The notes under the pieces were generated by a model. It did not search any database. It saw nothing but the letters and a program-made list of their open reading frames with translations, and was not told where the DNA came from. The translations under genes and the position numbers were made by a program. From the NCBI GenBank assembly GCA_964392325.1, contig CAYMPJ010000002.1:124001-188000 (forward strand): a DNA stretch of 64,000 bases. Reading direction: 5' to 3'. This DNA comes from CALLPQ01 sp964392325 (GTDB lineage: Bacteria; Pseudomonadota; Alphaproteobacteria; Caulobacterales; Parvularculaceae). This document shows positions 42,678 through 51,895 of this stretch, in pieces; position 1 is the first letter of the stretch; each line of letters opens with the position of its first letter.

Positions 42678-43946
42678 TTACAAACTCAGCATAATCCCGG
42701 CTAACGCAGCACTCATTAAATTCGACAATGACGCCGCAAGCAAAGCGCGCATCCCCAAGGATGCGATTTCACCGAGCCGATCGGGTATCAACGCACCAAG
42801 TCCGCCCAGCATTATGCCAATTGAAGCAAGATTGGCAAAACCACAAAGCGCAAATGTAATGATGGCTACCGATTTTGGTTGCATGCTTTCCGCCTCGCCG
42901 ATCAAACTTAGATAGGCAACAAATTCATTCAGCACGAATTTTTCACCAAACAATGCCCCTGCGGTCTGGATATCAGCCTGAGGCACACCCAGAATAAACA
43001 TAAGCGGAGCAAAAATCAGTCCAAGGATTTTCTGGATACTCAAATCTTGAAAGAAACCCGCACAGCCAAGCCCAGCCGATTCAGTGAGCGAGCAAATTCC
43101 GTTTCCTGCTGCACCAAAAATGCCATTGACCAATGCGATGAGAGATATAAATGCGATCAACATGGCCGCTATATTGATCGCAAGGCGCATCCCGTCGGAG
43201 GCTCCGACTGCAGCTGCCATAAAAACATTTTCATAAGGTGATTCAATATTCGCGATTTCTTTTAGATCAGCAACCTGTTCATCGTCATCGCTATCATCTG
43301 GCATAATTATTTTTGCCATTAAAAGACCGCCCGGCGCTGCCATAATACTGGCGGCGAGCAGGAATTTCAGATCCACACCCGCAAGCGCCAACGCGGCTAA
43401 AATCGATCCGGCCACCGAGGCAAATCCAGACACCATAATCGCGAATAATTGTGGCCCGGATATTTTATCAAGATAGGGTTTTATCGCCAGAGGCGCTTCT
43501 GTCTGCCCGACAAAAATATTTGCCGCTGCATTTAAAGACTCGATCGGGCGCGTACCAAGCACCATTTGTAAAAAGCCGCCTATTCCAGCGACAACGACTG
43601 GCATAATTCTCAAATGGTACAACACCGCCATTAATGAGGAGAAAAAAATTACAATCGGCAGAATTTGAAATGCAAAGACAAGGCCTAGCGAATTTCCGGC
43701 TAACGGACCAAATAAAAACCCGATTCCCTCGCTGGAATATCCGAGTAATGTTTGCACGCCGCCAGAAATATTTTCAATTACCGATTTACCAATAGAAGAA
43801 AATAGAACAAAAACTGCGATGATAATTTGAAGGAGAAAGGCACTTCCGACAATGCGTAAATTAATTGCCCTGCGATTTGTAGAAAACAAAAATGCTATTG
43901 TGAGCAGAACAACCGCACCAATCACCCCCATAAAATTATCCAGCAT
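42678..43946 (-). CDS. Concentrative nucleoside transporter (NupC/CNT family)
   Basis: The 422-residue membrane protein imports nucleosides with sodium or protons. Family blocks are GVVQTLLG-like GGVQTLLGYS, VFAFQILPIVIFFSSL, the TEAPLAIKPYL motif in the re-entrant region, and FALCGFANLASIGIMLGGLG in the C-terminal half. The predicted helices fill most of the protein. An acidic cytoplasmic loop (DDSDDDEQVADL) separates the two halves. It is transcribed away from ubiX with a 41-base gap, so it may share that promoter. Its cation preference cannot be told. Confidence 0.92.
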   Translation of the reverse strand: MLDNFMGVIGAVVLLTIAFLFSTNRRAINLRIVGSAFLLQIIIAVFVLFSSIGKSVIENISGGVQTLLGYSSEGIGFLFGPLAGNSLGLVFAFQILPIVIFFSSLMAVLYHLRIMPVVVAGIGGFLQMVLGTRPIESLNAAANIFVGQTEAPLAIKPYLDKISGPQLFAIMVSGFASVAGSILAALALAGVDLKFLLAASIMAAPGGLLMAKIIMPDDSDDDEQVADLKEIANIESPYENVFMAAAVGASDGMRLAINIAAMLIAFISLIALVNGIFGAAGNGICSLTESAGLGCAGFFQDLSIQKILGLIFAPLMFILGVPQADIQTAGALFGEKFVLNEFVAYLSLIGEAESMQPKSVAIITFALCGFANLASIGIMLGGLGALIPDRLGEIASLGMRALLAASLSNLMSAALAGIMLSL

Positions 43947-43987
43947 TGCGTGTCCTTTTTAGCAGAAATCTTTGATCGGAAAGGAAA

Positions 43988-44566
43988 TCAGGAACTCCCC
44001 TCAACTCCGTTCCATCTTTGCACATTTCCTGTGTCTATGCCAAGTAAGTCCAGTACCCGGCCCGCCGTATGATCAATAAGGTCATCAATCGATGTTGGCC
44101 TGTTATAAAAAGCGGGTAAAGGCGGTGCAATGATAGCGCCGAGCATTGCCGCTTCGTGTATTAACTTGCAATGGCCAGCATGTAACGGTGCTTCTCGCGG
44201 CATTAAAATTAATGTACGGCGATCCTTCAGGCAAACATCTGCAGCACGAACAAGCAAATCATCTGCATAGGAATTAACTATCCCCGAGAGCGTTTTCATG
44301 GAACATGCCGCGACGATCATTCCATCGGTCTTAAACGACCCCGAGGAAATCGGGGCAGCCACATCACCCGGTTTATAGACAAAATCAGCCAGCGCATGGA
44401 CATTTTCCAGAGTATGATCGGTCTCAACCTTCAAGTTGAGTTGGGCGGTGCGTGACATAACCAGATGGGTTTCCACCTGCTCATCTTGTGCAAGCATCTC
44501 CAAAAGGCGCACGCCGTAAATCACGCCGCTCGCCCCGCCAATCGCTACAATAATCCTTTTCTTCAT
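43988..44566 (-). CDS. ubiX: Flavin prenyltransferase UbiX
   Basis: The 192-residue enzyme attaches dimethylallyl to FMN to make the prenylated cofactor for UbiD decarboxylases, needed in ubiquinone synthesis. The start VAIGGASGVIYGVRLLEML, the SSGSFKTDGMIVAACSMKTL block and a PREAPLHAGH motif identify it. The C-terminal region LPAFYNRPTS is also typical. It lies eight bases after galK on the same strand; the two have unrelated functions, so this is likely a chance pairing. ubiD is not in the window. Confidence 0.95.
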   Translation of the reverse strand: MKKRIIVAIGGASGVIYGVRLLEMLAQDEQVETHLVMSRTAQLNLKVETDHTLENVHALADFVYKPGDVAAPISSGSFKTDGMIVAACSMKTLSGIVNSYADDLLVRAADVCLKDRRTLILMPREAPLHAGHCKLIHEAAMLGAIIAPPLPAFYNRPTSIDDLIDHTAGRVLDLLGIDTGNVQRWNGVEGSS

Positions 44567-44574
44567 TCCCCACC

Positions 44575-45660
44575 CTAACAGATAATTCGGATACGGGGAA
44601 ACGCGTCAATCAGCGCAGTTTCAAAAGCAAGCCGCTGCGATTTTTCAACACATGCAACAACGCAACCGCCGAAACCTCCCCCTGTCAGGCGCGCGCCCAC
44701 CGCGCCATGCCTGATCGCGCCCTCTACCAGACTATCAATTTCCGGAGTGGAAGCTTCAAAATCACCCCGGTAGGAGGCATGACTTTCCTGCATTAATCGG
44801 CCAAACCAACTCATATCACCGGATTTCAGAGCCTTCACGGCGTTCAGCACCCTGTGATGCTCTGTATAGGCATGACGGGCACGGCGTTTGAGAATATCTG
44901 GTAGCCCCTCAAGCCTTGCAAATTCCGCATCACACATCGTGCAGAGAGCTTCAACGCGCATTTGCCGCTTTGCTTCCTCGCATTCAAGACGTCGATCTTT
45001 ATAACGACCATCGGTGAGTTTACGGGTAATGCCGGAGTGCACGATAACGAAATCATGGGATGGCGGCAGGGGCGTATGTTTATAGGCAAGGGTTCCAGTG
45101 TCGAGAGCCAACGCCATACCCGGCTTGCCCACCGCGATTGCCATTTGGTCCATAATTCCACATGGGACACCAATATGGTCATTTTCAATCTGCTGCGCCC
45201 CCAGAGCAATCTCCACATCACTCAATTCCAGCGCCCCCATTTCTCGCAAGCTTTTACAAATCCCGACCAACATGGCAGCAGAGGAAGATAGACCAGAGCC
45301 AGCCGGAATCGTGCTTGTAAAAGCAATCGCGATGGGTGAAATTGTATTTTTACCCTCATGACTATTTTTTTGATTTCTGGCCCAAGCCAGTGCCCCCCGG
45401 GCATATGCCCACCAGTTTTTCGAACTATCGTCATCTTCAACTGCACCGCGCGGTGCCAAGCCATACCCATCAGAATAAAACATGTCAAAACCGGTTGGCG
45501 ATGGCCCGATAGCGATATCGATCGTGCCCTCAATAAGCGCTGGCAATACCATACCGCCATTATAGTCAGTATGTTCCCCGATCAGATTAACCCGGCCCGG
45601 CGTGCGTGTTATGACATCAGGGCGGACATTAAACTGCCGGTTGAATAATTCTGCCACCAT
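44575..45660 (-). CDS. galK: Galactokinase
   Basis: The ATG at 45660 gives a 361-residue GHMP kinase that phosphorylates galactose. The diagnostic RVNLIGEHTDYNGGMVLP, the ATP motif PAGSGLSSSAAM and the catalytic Asp in GIMDQM are present, with GARLTGGGFGGCVVA near the end. A TTG nine codons upstream is an alternative start. No other Leloir gene is adjacent. A terminator after the next gene separates the units. Confidence 0.95.
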   Translation of the reverse strand: MVAELFNRQFNVRPDVITRTPGRVNLIGEHTDYNGGMVLPALIEGTIDIAIGPSPTGFDMFYSDGYGLAPRGAVEDDDSSKNWWAYARGALAWARNQKNSHEGKNTISPIAIAFTSTIPAGSGLSSSAAMLVGICKSLREMGALELSDVEIALGAQQIENDHIGVPCGIMDQMAIAVGKPGMALALDTGTLAYKHTPLPPSHDFVIVHSGITRKLTDGRYKDRRLECEEAKRQMRVEALCTMCDAEFARLEGLPDILKRRARHAYTEHHRVLNAVKALKSGDMSWFGRLMQESHASYRGDFEASTPEIDSLVEGAIRHGAVGARLTGGGFGGCVVACVEKSQRLAFETALIDAFPRIRIIC

Positions 45661-45727
45661 CGCACCGAAACCTGAAATGCTATACAATCATCAAATAGTG
45701 ATCATATTGGTTGAATTTTGGGCAAAG

Positions 45728-45773
45728 AAAAACCCCGCCCGACATTGCCATTTGCTAGCCGGACAGGGTTTTT
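45728..45773 (-). terminator. Probable terminator between the beta-rich gene and galK
   Basis: AAAAACCC pairs with GGGTTTTT at the base of an imperfect hairpin (CCG/CGG above, with mismatches), followed on the minus strand by five T. It would end the small gene at 45788-46084. Its loop is long. Confidence 0.65.
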
Positions 45774-45787
45774 ACAAGTGATGAATT

Positions 45788-46084
45788 TTAGGCGCGTGTG
45801 GCTTCAAACTCTGCATTACCGAATGCACCCAGTGCAACCGATCCAGTCATTTTATCGCCATCAACCTTACCTTCAAAATTCAGGGTCATTGGCATAGGCG
45901 TTGTGATTGATGCATCCCATTTTAGGGTATCGCCATCAGCACTACCATTTGCAATTTCTACTGAATTACCCATTTGCTCCATGGTCCCGGTCAGGCTACC
46001 GCCATCCGTTGCCAAGTTTAGCGTGCCTTCCTGTTTTCCCATAGGGGTATTCAGGGTCATGTTCCATGTTCCATCTGCAGACAT
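45788..46084 (-). CDS. Small beta-rich cytoplasmic protein of unknown function
   Basis: From the ATG after AAGGAAG this is a 98-residue protein with no signal or membrane segment. It is built of short amphipathic strands with a repeated pattern (GTWNMTLNTP, GTLNLATDGGSLTGTM, DTLKWDASITTPMPMTLNFEG, in part) that looks like a lipocalin-like or antiparallel barrel. I do not recognise a named family. Proteins of this shape occur as standalone genes in alphaproteobacteria. It lies alone between galK and an SDR on the opposite strand. Confidence 0.75.
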   Translation of the reverse strand: MSADGTWNMTLNTPMGKQEGTLNLATDGGSLTGTMEQMGNSVEIANGSADGDTLKWDASITTPMPMTLNFEGKVDGDKMTGSVALGAFGNAEFEATRA

Positions 46085-46217
46085 CTTATCTTCCTTTTCA
46101 AACAAATTCGTGCCTATGGTGATAAAGTGCTAAGCGCGTGATTGCAATTATGGATTGCATATACACGCTATACAATTACAGCTGGCGCTTTTTCTTTTGG
46201 TCAAGATATGGATTAAT

Positions 46218-46928
46218 ATGGAAAATATCGCGATCTTTGGCGCATCCGGCGCAATAGGACAGGCCCTCGCCCGTGCTGCATTGGCAAATTATCCTGATGC
46301 AAATCTCTATTTGTTCTCGCGCAAAGAGGTCCCAAACCTCAATAAAAACACCCGCTCAATTGCCATAGACATCACAAACGAGGAATCTTTGGCACAGGCA
46401 GCGCATGATTTTGAGGCCATTTTTGACTTAATTCTGGTCACCAATGGGGTTCTTCACACGGACACCATCCACCCTGAAAAGTCACTTCAAGACTTATCAC
46501 TCGATAAGTTTGAAACCATCTTTGCCATCAATACCTATGGCCCGGCTCTCATCGCCAAATATTTCCTCCCCAAACTTCTGCCCAAAAATCGCGCGATATT
46601 TGCCGCCCTGACGTCTCGTGTCAGCAGTATGGAAGATAATAGTTCCGGAGGCTGGTATTCCTACCGCGCCTCGAAAGCCGCCCTTACCATGATCTTGAAA
46701 AATGCAAGTATCGAAATCGCTCGCAAAAATGATCAAGCCATTATTGTTGGGCTCCATCCCGGTACTGTCGATAGCCCATTGTCCAAACCGTACCAAAAAG
46801 GCTTACCAGAAGGACAACTTTTTACCCCGGATTTTTCGGCGCAAAAATTACTCACTGTCATTGATGGGCTCACCCCGCCGGATAGCGGAAAAAATATAGC
46901 ATGGGATGGGCAAACCATTCCCTATTGA
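46218..46928 (+). CDS. Short-chain dehydrogenase, CsgA-like
   Basis: The ATG at 46218 gives 236 residues; a TTG 21 codons upstream is possible but unlikely. GASGAIGQ at the N-terminus binds NAD(P), followed by TNGVLHTD in place of NNAG. The catalytic triad is Ser with YRASKAAL (Tyr and Lys) in the expected spacing. The C-terminus, IVGLHPGTVDSPLSKPY, resembles the C-factor/CsgA branch. The reaction is unknown. Confidence 0.85.
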   Translation: MENIAIFGASGAIGQALARAALANYPDANLYLFSRKEVPNLNKNTRSIAIDITNEESLAQAAHDFEAIFDLILVTNGVLHTDTIHPEKSLQDLSLDKFETIFAINTYGPALIAKYFLPKLLPKNRAIFAALTSRVSSMEDNSSGGWYSYRASKAALTMILKNASIEIARKNDQAIIVGLHPGTVDSPLSKPYQKGLPEGQLFTPDFSAQKLLTVIDGLTPPDSGKNIAWDGQTIPY

Positions 46929-47025
46929 TTATTTGCCCGCAATAACGCCAATAGGGTAATTGATACCCTTGAACGCTTGTTTAGGGAGCGCTAGTCTCTA
47001 TTGGCTACATCAGTATGATTTTTCA

Positions 47026-48039
47026 ATGGGCGTATTCACTATGGTGTATTTTTCGAGACTGGGTTTTATATTTTCTGCAGTATTGATACTCTTAACCGCA
47101 TGCGGGGTGGACAATAGCCCAACCACTGGTGCCAAAGTTGGTGATCTCTACCGCACCCCGGAGTCCTATCAAGATCACCGCGACCAGCAGCAATTATTTA
47201 CCCATAAGGGTCATAAAATTGCCTACACTGATACGGGCGTTAAAGACCCCGATGCCAAAATCCTTATTCTCCTGCACGGCGTTCCGACCTCTTCATGGAT
47301 GTATCGCAAAGTAATATCGGGCTTACAAAAAAACATGCGTGTTATAACCATAGATTTTTTAGGCTATGGTAGCAGCGATAAACCAGAAGCAAACGATACA
47401 ATCTATTCACATGAAGCTCAGGCGGAACGCACGCTCGCCTTGCTTGAACATTTGGGTGTCGATCAATTTTCCGTTCTCATGCATGATATGGGTGGCTTGG
47501 TTGCCTGGGAGCTGATGCGCTCCAGCAAAGACAGAATCAAAAATCTGGTTGTTTTAAATACTGTCATCAATAAGACCGGCTTTGAAAATCCTGATATCGA
47601 TGCCCGCTTATTTACCCGGCAAATGATGAAAGCCTATAACAGTCCGGTGACCAGCGCTGCAGTTCTCAAAAAAACTTTTGATGATCTGGGACTTGTCAAT
47701 GAACATGAACTCGATGAAGCAGAATGTTATGGATATGTAGCGCCAATCAAAGAGGGAAGCGATGGAGCCCTTTTTGCTTTCTATTCACAACTGGATGAAA
47801 AATTATTTGCTCGCCTTGAAGAAAACCGTCTTCTCTTCAAGGAGTATACGGGAGAAACGCTGATATTATGGGGCGCAAAAGACAAAACCTTGACCACAAA
47901 GCAAATCCCAATTTTGCAAGAAACTCTGTCAATCCCGGACCAGAATATTCATATCTATCCCGACAATGCCCATTTTCTAGCAGAGGAAATTCCCGTTAAG
48001 GTCGTTGATAAAGTGACAGAATTTTTGAAAAGCGAATAA
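47026..48039 (+). CDS. Alpha/beta-hydrolase lipoprotein, epoxide-hydrolase/dehalogenase fold
   Basis: The start at 47026 (or ATG 47041) gives a signal peptide with lipobox LLTAC, Cys26, so the enzyme is likely a lipoprotein. The fold shows HGVPTSSW for the oxyanion hole, MHDMGG with an Asp nucleophile instead of Ser, and a late DNAHFLAEE histidine. An Asp nucleophile places it among haloalkane dehalogenases and epoxide hydrolases. However, the Asn after HG and the Trp after the nucleophile, which bind halide in dehalogenases, are Val and Met here. Epoxide or ester hydrolysis is therefore more likely. An ArsC-like gene starts immediately after it. Confidence 0.82.
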   Translation: MGVFTMVYFSRLGFIFSAVLILLTACGVDNSPTTGAKVGDLYRTPESYQDHRDQQQLFTHKGHKIAYTDTGVKDPDAKILILLHGVPTSSWMYRKVISGLQKNMRVITIDFLGYGSSDKPEANDTIYSHEAQAERTLALLEHLGVDQFSVLMHDMGGLVAWELMRSSKDRIKNLVVLNTVINKTGFENPDIDARLFTRQMMKAYNSPVTSAAVLKKTFDDLGLVNEHELDEAECYGYVAPIKEGSDGALFAFYSQLDEKLFARLEENRLLFKEYTGETLILWGAKDKTLTTKQIPILQETLSIPDQNIHIYPDNAHFLAEEIPVKVVDKVTEFLKSE

Positions 48040-48040
48040 G

Positions 48041-48385
48041 ATGAAATTGACATTAAATGGATTAAAGAACTGCGATAGTTGCCGCAAAGCCCTTAAAACA
48101 CTTGAAGCAAATGGTCATGAGGTTACATTCCGCGATGTGCGCAATGAAGCTGTTTCAAAAGTCGAAATCAAAAAATGGAGTTCCGGCGAGGGCTGGGAAG
48201 CGCTATTGAACACCCGTTCAACCACATGGCGCGGCCTTGATGAAAAAGAAAAAGCAAACCTTACAAAAACCAAAGCCATTGATTTAATGGCGCAACATCC
48301 TGCTTTAATCAAACGCCCGGTCATTGAAACTAAAGAGGCCATCACTATCGGTTGGTCAAAGGATGTGCAGGAACAATTCTCCTAG
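48041..48385 (+). CDS. ArsC/Spx-family protein (YffB-like)
   Basis: This 114-residue thioredoxin-fold protein begins one base after the hydrolase stop. It has the N-terminal Cys-x-x-Cys (NCDSCRKALKTL) and the C-terminal LIKRPVIE with the conserved Arg. The YffB/Spx-like branch binds glutathione or partners rather than reducing arsenate in most cases. Its role here is unknown; co-transcription with the hydrolase is suggested by spacing. Confidence 0.85.
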   Translation: MKLTLNGLKNCDSCRKALKTLEANGHEVTFRDVRNEAVSKVEIKKWSSGEGWEALLNTRSTTWRGLDEKEKANLTKTKAIDLMAQHPALIKRPVIETKEAITIGWSKDVQEQFS

Positions 48386-48514
48386 GGGACATCGCCCCTG
48401 AACGATTAATTGAAAAATCTGAAACAAGCGAAGTGCCTGTTAATCAGACATCTGATTACTTATCCATTGGGCACAATTTATGATTTTTGATTCAGGCCCA
48501 TTAATTCTCTCGGC

Positions 48515-49399
48515 CTAATCCTTTCTTCCCTGTTGACCTCTCCCCCGGGCTAAAGCTTTAATCACGCCGCGCAGGGTTTGAATTTCGATATGGGTGAAGC
48601 CTGCCCGAACCAAAGAGGCGTTTAGGTTTTTCACCATTAAGGGCTTTTTTTCTGGAGGGTGAAAAAAACCCGCCAGTTCCAATTCCTGTTCCAAATGCTC
48701 CATCAACCGGTCAAATTCGATGCGAGGCGCAGGAGGCTCGGTTGCCAATGGACTATCAAACCCCGCAAGGCCGCTATTTTTTCCCCATTCATAAGCCATC
48801 AACAAAACCGCCTGCGCAAGATTGAGAGAAGCAAAATTTGGATTGACCGGAACGGTTATGATGCCGTCGGCGTGGCGCAAGTGATCCGCGTTCAGGCCAG
48901 CCCGCTCGCCGCCAAAAAGAATGGCGCAATTATTTGCTCCTGAAGGAACGCCGGAATTCGGTCTGTTATCCCCGGCCCCCTTTTGGAGCCGGATCTGTTT
49001 TGAAAGCTCGGCCACCGCCTCACCAGGGGAATAAACCGGTAGGCGTGCCTCGCGCGGTCTGGCTGTTGTTGCCAGTACATAAGTACAATCCGCCACAGCG
49101 CTGGAGACACTATCAAAGACCCGCGCCCCATCAATAACGATTGAAGCGCCCGCAGCCATTGCCTTGGCCGATGGGTTGGGCCAGCCATCGCGGGGGCTTA
49201 CCAATCGCAAGCCCGCAACACCAAAATTAAGCATCGCCCGGGCGGCAGCGCCTATATTTTCTCCCATTTGCGGCTCTATGAGGATAAAAAGCGGCGCTGG
49301 CCCGTTATCTGAAACCCCTGCCCTATCGACGACCCGTCGCTTGCGACCACGCGTTACCCCTTGCTTGTTCACCCTATTATCAGCTCCTTGATCGCTCAT
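48515..49399 (-). CDS. trmJ: tRNA (cytidine/uridine-2'-O-)-methyltransferase TrmJ
   Basis: The 294-residue SPOUT enzyme methylates the ribose at tRNA position 32. The N-terminal strand FILIEPQMGENIGAAARAMLNFG and the knot motifs ILFGGERAGLNADHL and PVNPNFASLNLAQAVLLM identify it. A basic N-terminal tail (TRGRKRRVV) and a C-terminal basic RG-rich tail (ARGRGQQGRKD) could help bind RNA. It is transcribed away from icd. Confidence 0.92.
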   Translation of the reverse strand: MSDQGADNRVNKQGVTRGRKRRVVDRAGVSDNGPAPLFILIEPQMGENIGAAARAMLNFGVAGLRLVSPRDGWPNPSAKAMAAGASIVIDGARVFDSVSSAVADCTYVLATTARPREARLPVYSPGEAVAELSKQIRLQKGAGDNRPNSGVPSGANNCAILFGGERAGLNADHLRHADGIITVPVNPNFASLNLAQAVLLMAYEWGKNSGLAGFDSPLATEPPAPRIEFDRLMEHLEQELELAGFFHPPEKKPLMVKNLNASLVRAGFTHIEIQTLRGVIKALARGRGQQGRKD

Positions 49400-49483
49400 A
49401 TTATCAAATCCGCCCCTTTTTTTTCCTATCCCACAATGCTATAGCCGCGCTAAATCATCAATCACAACATTGAAGGAGCTCCC

Positions 49484-50695
49484 ATGAGCAAGATTAAGGT
49501 CGAAAATCCCGTCGTCGAAATGGATGGCGATGAAATGACTCGCATCATCTGGCAGATGATCAAGGACAAGCTGATTAATCCCTATCTCGATATCGACCTG
49601 AAATATTACGATCTTGGTATGGAAGCGCGCGATGATACCAATGACCAAATCACCATTGATGCGGCAGAAGCGACGAAAAAATACGGCGTAGCTGTTAAAT
49701 GTGCGACCATCACCCCTGATGAAGCCCGGGTTGAAGAATTCAAATTGAAAGAAATGTGGCGTTCTCCAAACGGCACCATCCGTAATATTCTCGGCGGTGT
49801 TGTGTTCCGTGAGCCCATCATTATCAAAAATGTGCCTCGCCTTGTTCCTGGTTGGACGCAACCAATTATTATTGGCCGTCATGCCTTTGGTGACCAATAT
49901 CGCGCCACCGATATGCTGTTTCCGGGCAAGGGCAAACTTTCCATGAAATGGGAAGGCGAGAATGGCGATGTGATGGAAGAGCCTGTCTTTGAAGCCCCGA
50001 CATCGGGTATCTTTATGGGCATGTATAATCTCGACGCTTCTATTCGTGATTTCGCCCGTGCCAGCTTCAATTATGGCTTACAGCGTAAATACCCTGTCTA
50101 TCTATCCACCAAAAACACCATCCTGAAAAAATATGATGGCCGGTTTAAAGATATTTTTCAGGAAATTTTTGACACTGAATTTAAAGACAAGTTCGCCGAA
50201 TTTGGTGGCACCTATGAACACCGCTTGATCGACGATATGGTTGCGGCCTGTCTCAAATGGTCTGGTGGTTATGTCTGGGCCTGTAAAAATTATGACGGAG
50301 ACGTACAATCCGATACTGTTGCTCAAGGCTATGGCTCACTTGGATTGATGCAATCAGCCTTGCTCACACCCGATGGTAAAACCATGGAAGCGGAAGCGGC
50401 CCACGGTACTGTAACGCGTCACTACCGTGCCCACCAGCGCGGCGAGGAAACGTCAACAAACTCCATCGCCTCTATCTTCGCATGGACAAAAGGTCTTACC
50501 CACCGCGGTCAACTCGATGGCAATGATGCATTGGTGAAATTTGCAACCACCCTGCAAGACACTGTTATCAAAACGGTTGAGAATGGTGACATGACCAAAG
50601 ATCTGGCCTTACTCATTGGCGCAGACCAGAAATGGCAAACAACAACTGGCTTCCTCGACAAAGTTGACGAAAACTTCCAAAAAGCGATGAACTAA
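49484..50695 (+). CDS. icd: NADP-dependent isocitrate dehydrogenase
   Basis: The 403-residue enzyme belongs to the eukaryotic-like type II class common in alphaproteobacteria and converts isocitrate to 2-oxoglutarate with NADPH. The start VVEMDGDEMTRIIWQMIKDKL, the substrate block SPNGTIRNILGG, the IDDMVA metal-binding residues and the HGTVTRHYR adenine/NADP loop are all visible. AAGGAG precedes the ATG. A strong terminator follows. The product supplies the carbon skeleton for glutamine synthetase, whose glnBA operon lies 10 kb away. Confidence 0.97.
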   Translation: MSKIKVENPVVEMDGDEMTRIIWQMIKDKLINPYLDIDLKYYDLGMEARDDTNDQITIDAAEATKKYGVAVKCATITPDEARVEEFKLKEMWRSPNGTIRNILGGVVFREPIIIKNVPRLVPGWTQPIIIGRHAFGDQYRATDMLFPGKGKLSMKWEGENGDVMEEPVFEAPTSGIFMGMYNLDASIRDFARASFNYGLQRKYPVYLSTKNTILKKYDGRFKDIFQEIFDTEFKDKFAEFGGTYEHRLIDDMVAACLKWSGGYVWACKNYDGDVQSDTVAQGYGSLGLMQSALLTPDGKTMEAEAAHGTVTRHYRAHQRGEETSTNSIASIFAWTKGLTHRGQLDGNDALVKFATTLQDTVIKTVENGDMTKDLALLIGADQKWQTTTGFLDKVDENFQKAMN

Positions 50696-51011
50696 CGGGT
50701 TTAGTAAACTTACGACTAATTAAAAAAATAAACCCTGTGACACTTCATGGTGTCACAGGGTTTTTTGTTGCATTTTTATAAAACCCAATGAGAATAATTA
50801 CAAAAATTGGAAGATCAAAGAAGGGTTTTTTACCAAATTTAAGAATGACGCCACTCGCCTTGTTGATTATCAAAGATAGCGATGAACGAAAACATATTCG
50901 GAAATATCATTCCATCTGCATTCATCAAGAATAAAATATATGCATTTATTTTACCCCTCTAAAATCAGAAATTTGCAAACAATATAATTTATAACATTCA
51001 AGGGAGATGAT
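50696..51011. other. AT-rich spacer after icd
   Basis: Beyond the icd terminator, about 245 bases are AT-rich with no convincing frame. The ribosome site GGGAG of the next gene is at its end. Confidence 0.6.
50733..50766 (+). terminator. Rho-independent terminator of icd
   Basis: CCCTGTGACAC pairs perfectly with GTGTCACAGGG (11 bp, six-base loop) and is followed by six T. Confidence 0.95.
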
Positions 51012-51320
51012 ATGAGCGATAGAAAGCAAAAACTACTCTACTATACATTGTCCTTAGGCCCCATATTCATCAGCACCTATCTTTTTGTTTTTACTGATAT
51101 AACCCCTGTTAATTCTGGTATCATTATTTTTGACTGGGTGGTTCGTGCCTTGATCTTAAGCATTCTGGTCATAGGCTATATAGGGGCCTTTATAGCATTT
51201 ACTAATTGGTATGAAAAACGGTATAAAAAACTAAGCCCCACTAGCTTGGTACTCATTTTCCAGTTTACACCAATTCTATTGGTTGTTTTTTTTGGTATAT
51301 ATATCTACTTCACAAAATAG
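51012..51320 (+). CDS. Small membrane protein of unknown function
   Basis: A 102-residue frame with GGGAG before its ATG encodes three hydrophobic helices (about 9-28, 41-63 and 77-98). A basic segment, WYEKRYKKL, lies between the second and third. There is no motif I recognise. It is convergent with the next gene, with only five bases between stops. Both are flanked by AT-rich spacers, so the pair may be a local acquisition. Confidence 0.65.
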   Translation: MSDRKQKLLYYTLSLGPIFISTYLFVFTDITPVNSGIIIFDWVVRALILSILVIGYIGAFIAFTNWYEKRYKKLSPTSLVLIFQFTPILLVVFFGIYIYFTK

Positions 51321-51325
51321 ACGAA

Positions 51326-51895
51326 TTAAGAAAATGCGCCACCTTCACCGCAGCCTGATCGATTATATACATCTATGGTCTCCAATAGTCGCTGACCTAA
51401 GTTTTGACCTTGTTGCTCTATTTGCTCTGCCTTACGGATTAAATCAGCTGCTTCATTAAACTGCTGGGCAGCCCTCAAAATACTAGTCACTGCAACAATT
51501 TGAGGAATTATATTTAATAGTTCTAAAGCATCCTTTCTCTTAAAACGCCCAGCTCTAATGCGTTCAATAGCCTTGCTAATTCTGCGAAAACGTAAAAATG
51601 TTGCTGCAAAACCTCCTAGGGCTGACAATATTCCCTCAGCCAAAGAGCCTCGGCCTGATCTTTGTAAACTTTGAGCTTCCCGGCGCAAATCCTCTGCATC
51701 GTCCCCAAGGCGACCTATCGACTGTTTCAATGAGGTAATTTGTAATATAAAATCATTGCATCGACGATCATTTTTCACACACAAATTTCCGGTATGACCA
51801 AGGTCTCGCCTGTAATCAGCAGTCGCTAAGCGAATAACCTCTTCTAGACTTCCCGCTTTATATTCTGAAGTTTTCTGCATCTTTGAATATCCCAT
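51326..51895 (-). CDS. Helical protein of unknown function
   Basis: The ATG at 51895 gives 189 residues. The sequence is largely alpha-helical with coiled-coil-like stretches (DDAEDLRREAQSLQRSG and EAADLIRKAEQIEQQG). A glycine-rich hydrophobic stretch in the middle (ILSALGGFAATFL) could insert in a membrane or pack as a helix. It contains several Cys (CVKNDRRC, SGCGEG). I do not recognise the family. It is a lone gene between two spacers, facing away from recQ. Confidence 0.6.
   Translation of the reverse strand: MGYSKMQKTSEYKAGSLEEVIRLATADYRRDLGHTGNLCVKNDRRCNDFILQITSLKQSIGRLGDDAEDLRREAQSLQRSGRGSLAEGILSALGGFAATFLRFRRISKAIERIRAGRFKRKDALELLNIIPQIVAVTSILRAAQQFNEAADLIRKAEQIEQQGQNLGQRLLETIDVYNRSGCGEGGAFS

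Noticed and set aside
47026..48039. Haloalkane dehalogenase annotation
   Set aside because: Both halide-binding positions (Asn after HG, Trp after the nucleophile) are replaced, so the name is not justified.
48439..48456. Perfect hairpin TAATCAG-acat-CTGATTA
   Set aside because: No T run and no clear operator role; it could be a chance palindrome in the gap between the ArsC-like gene and trmJ.
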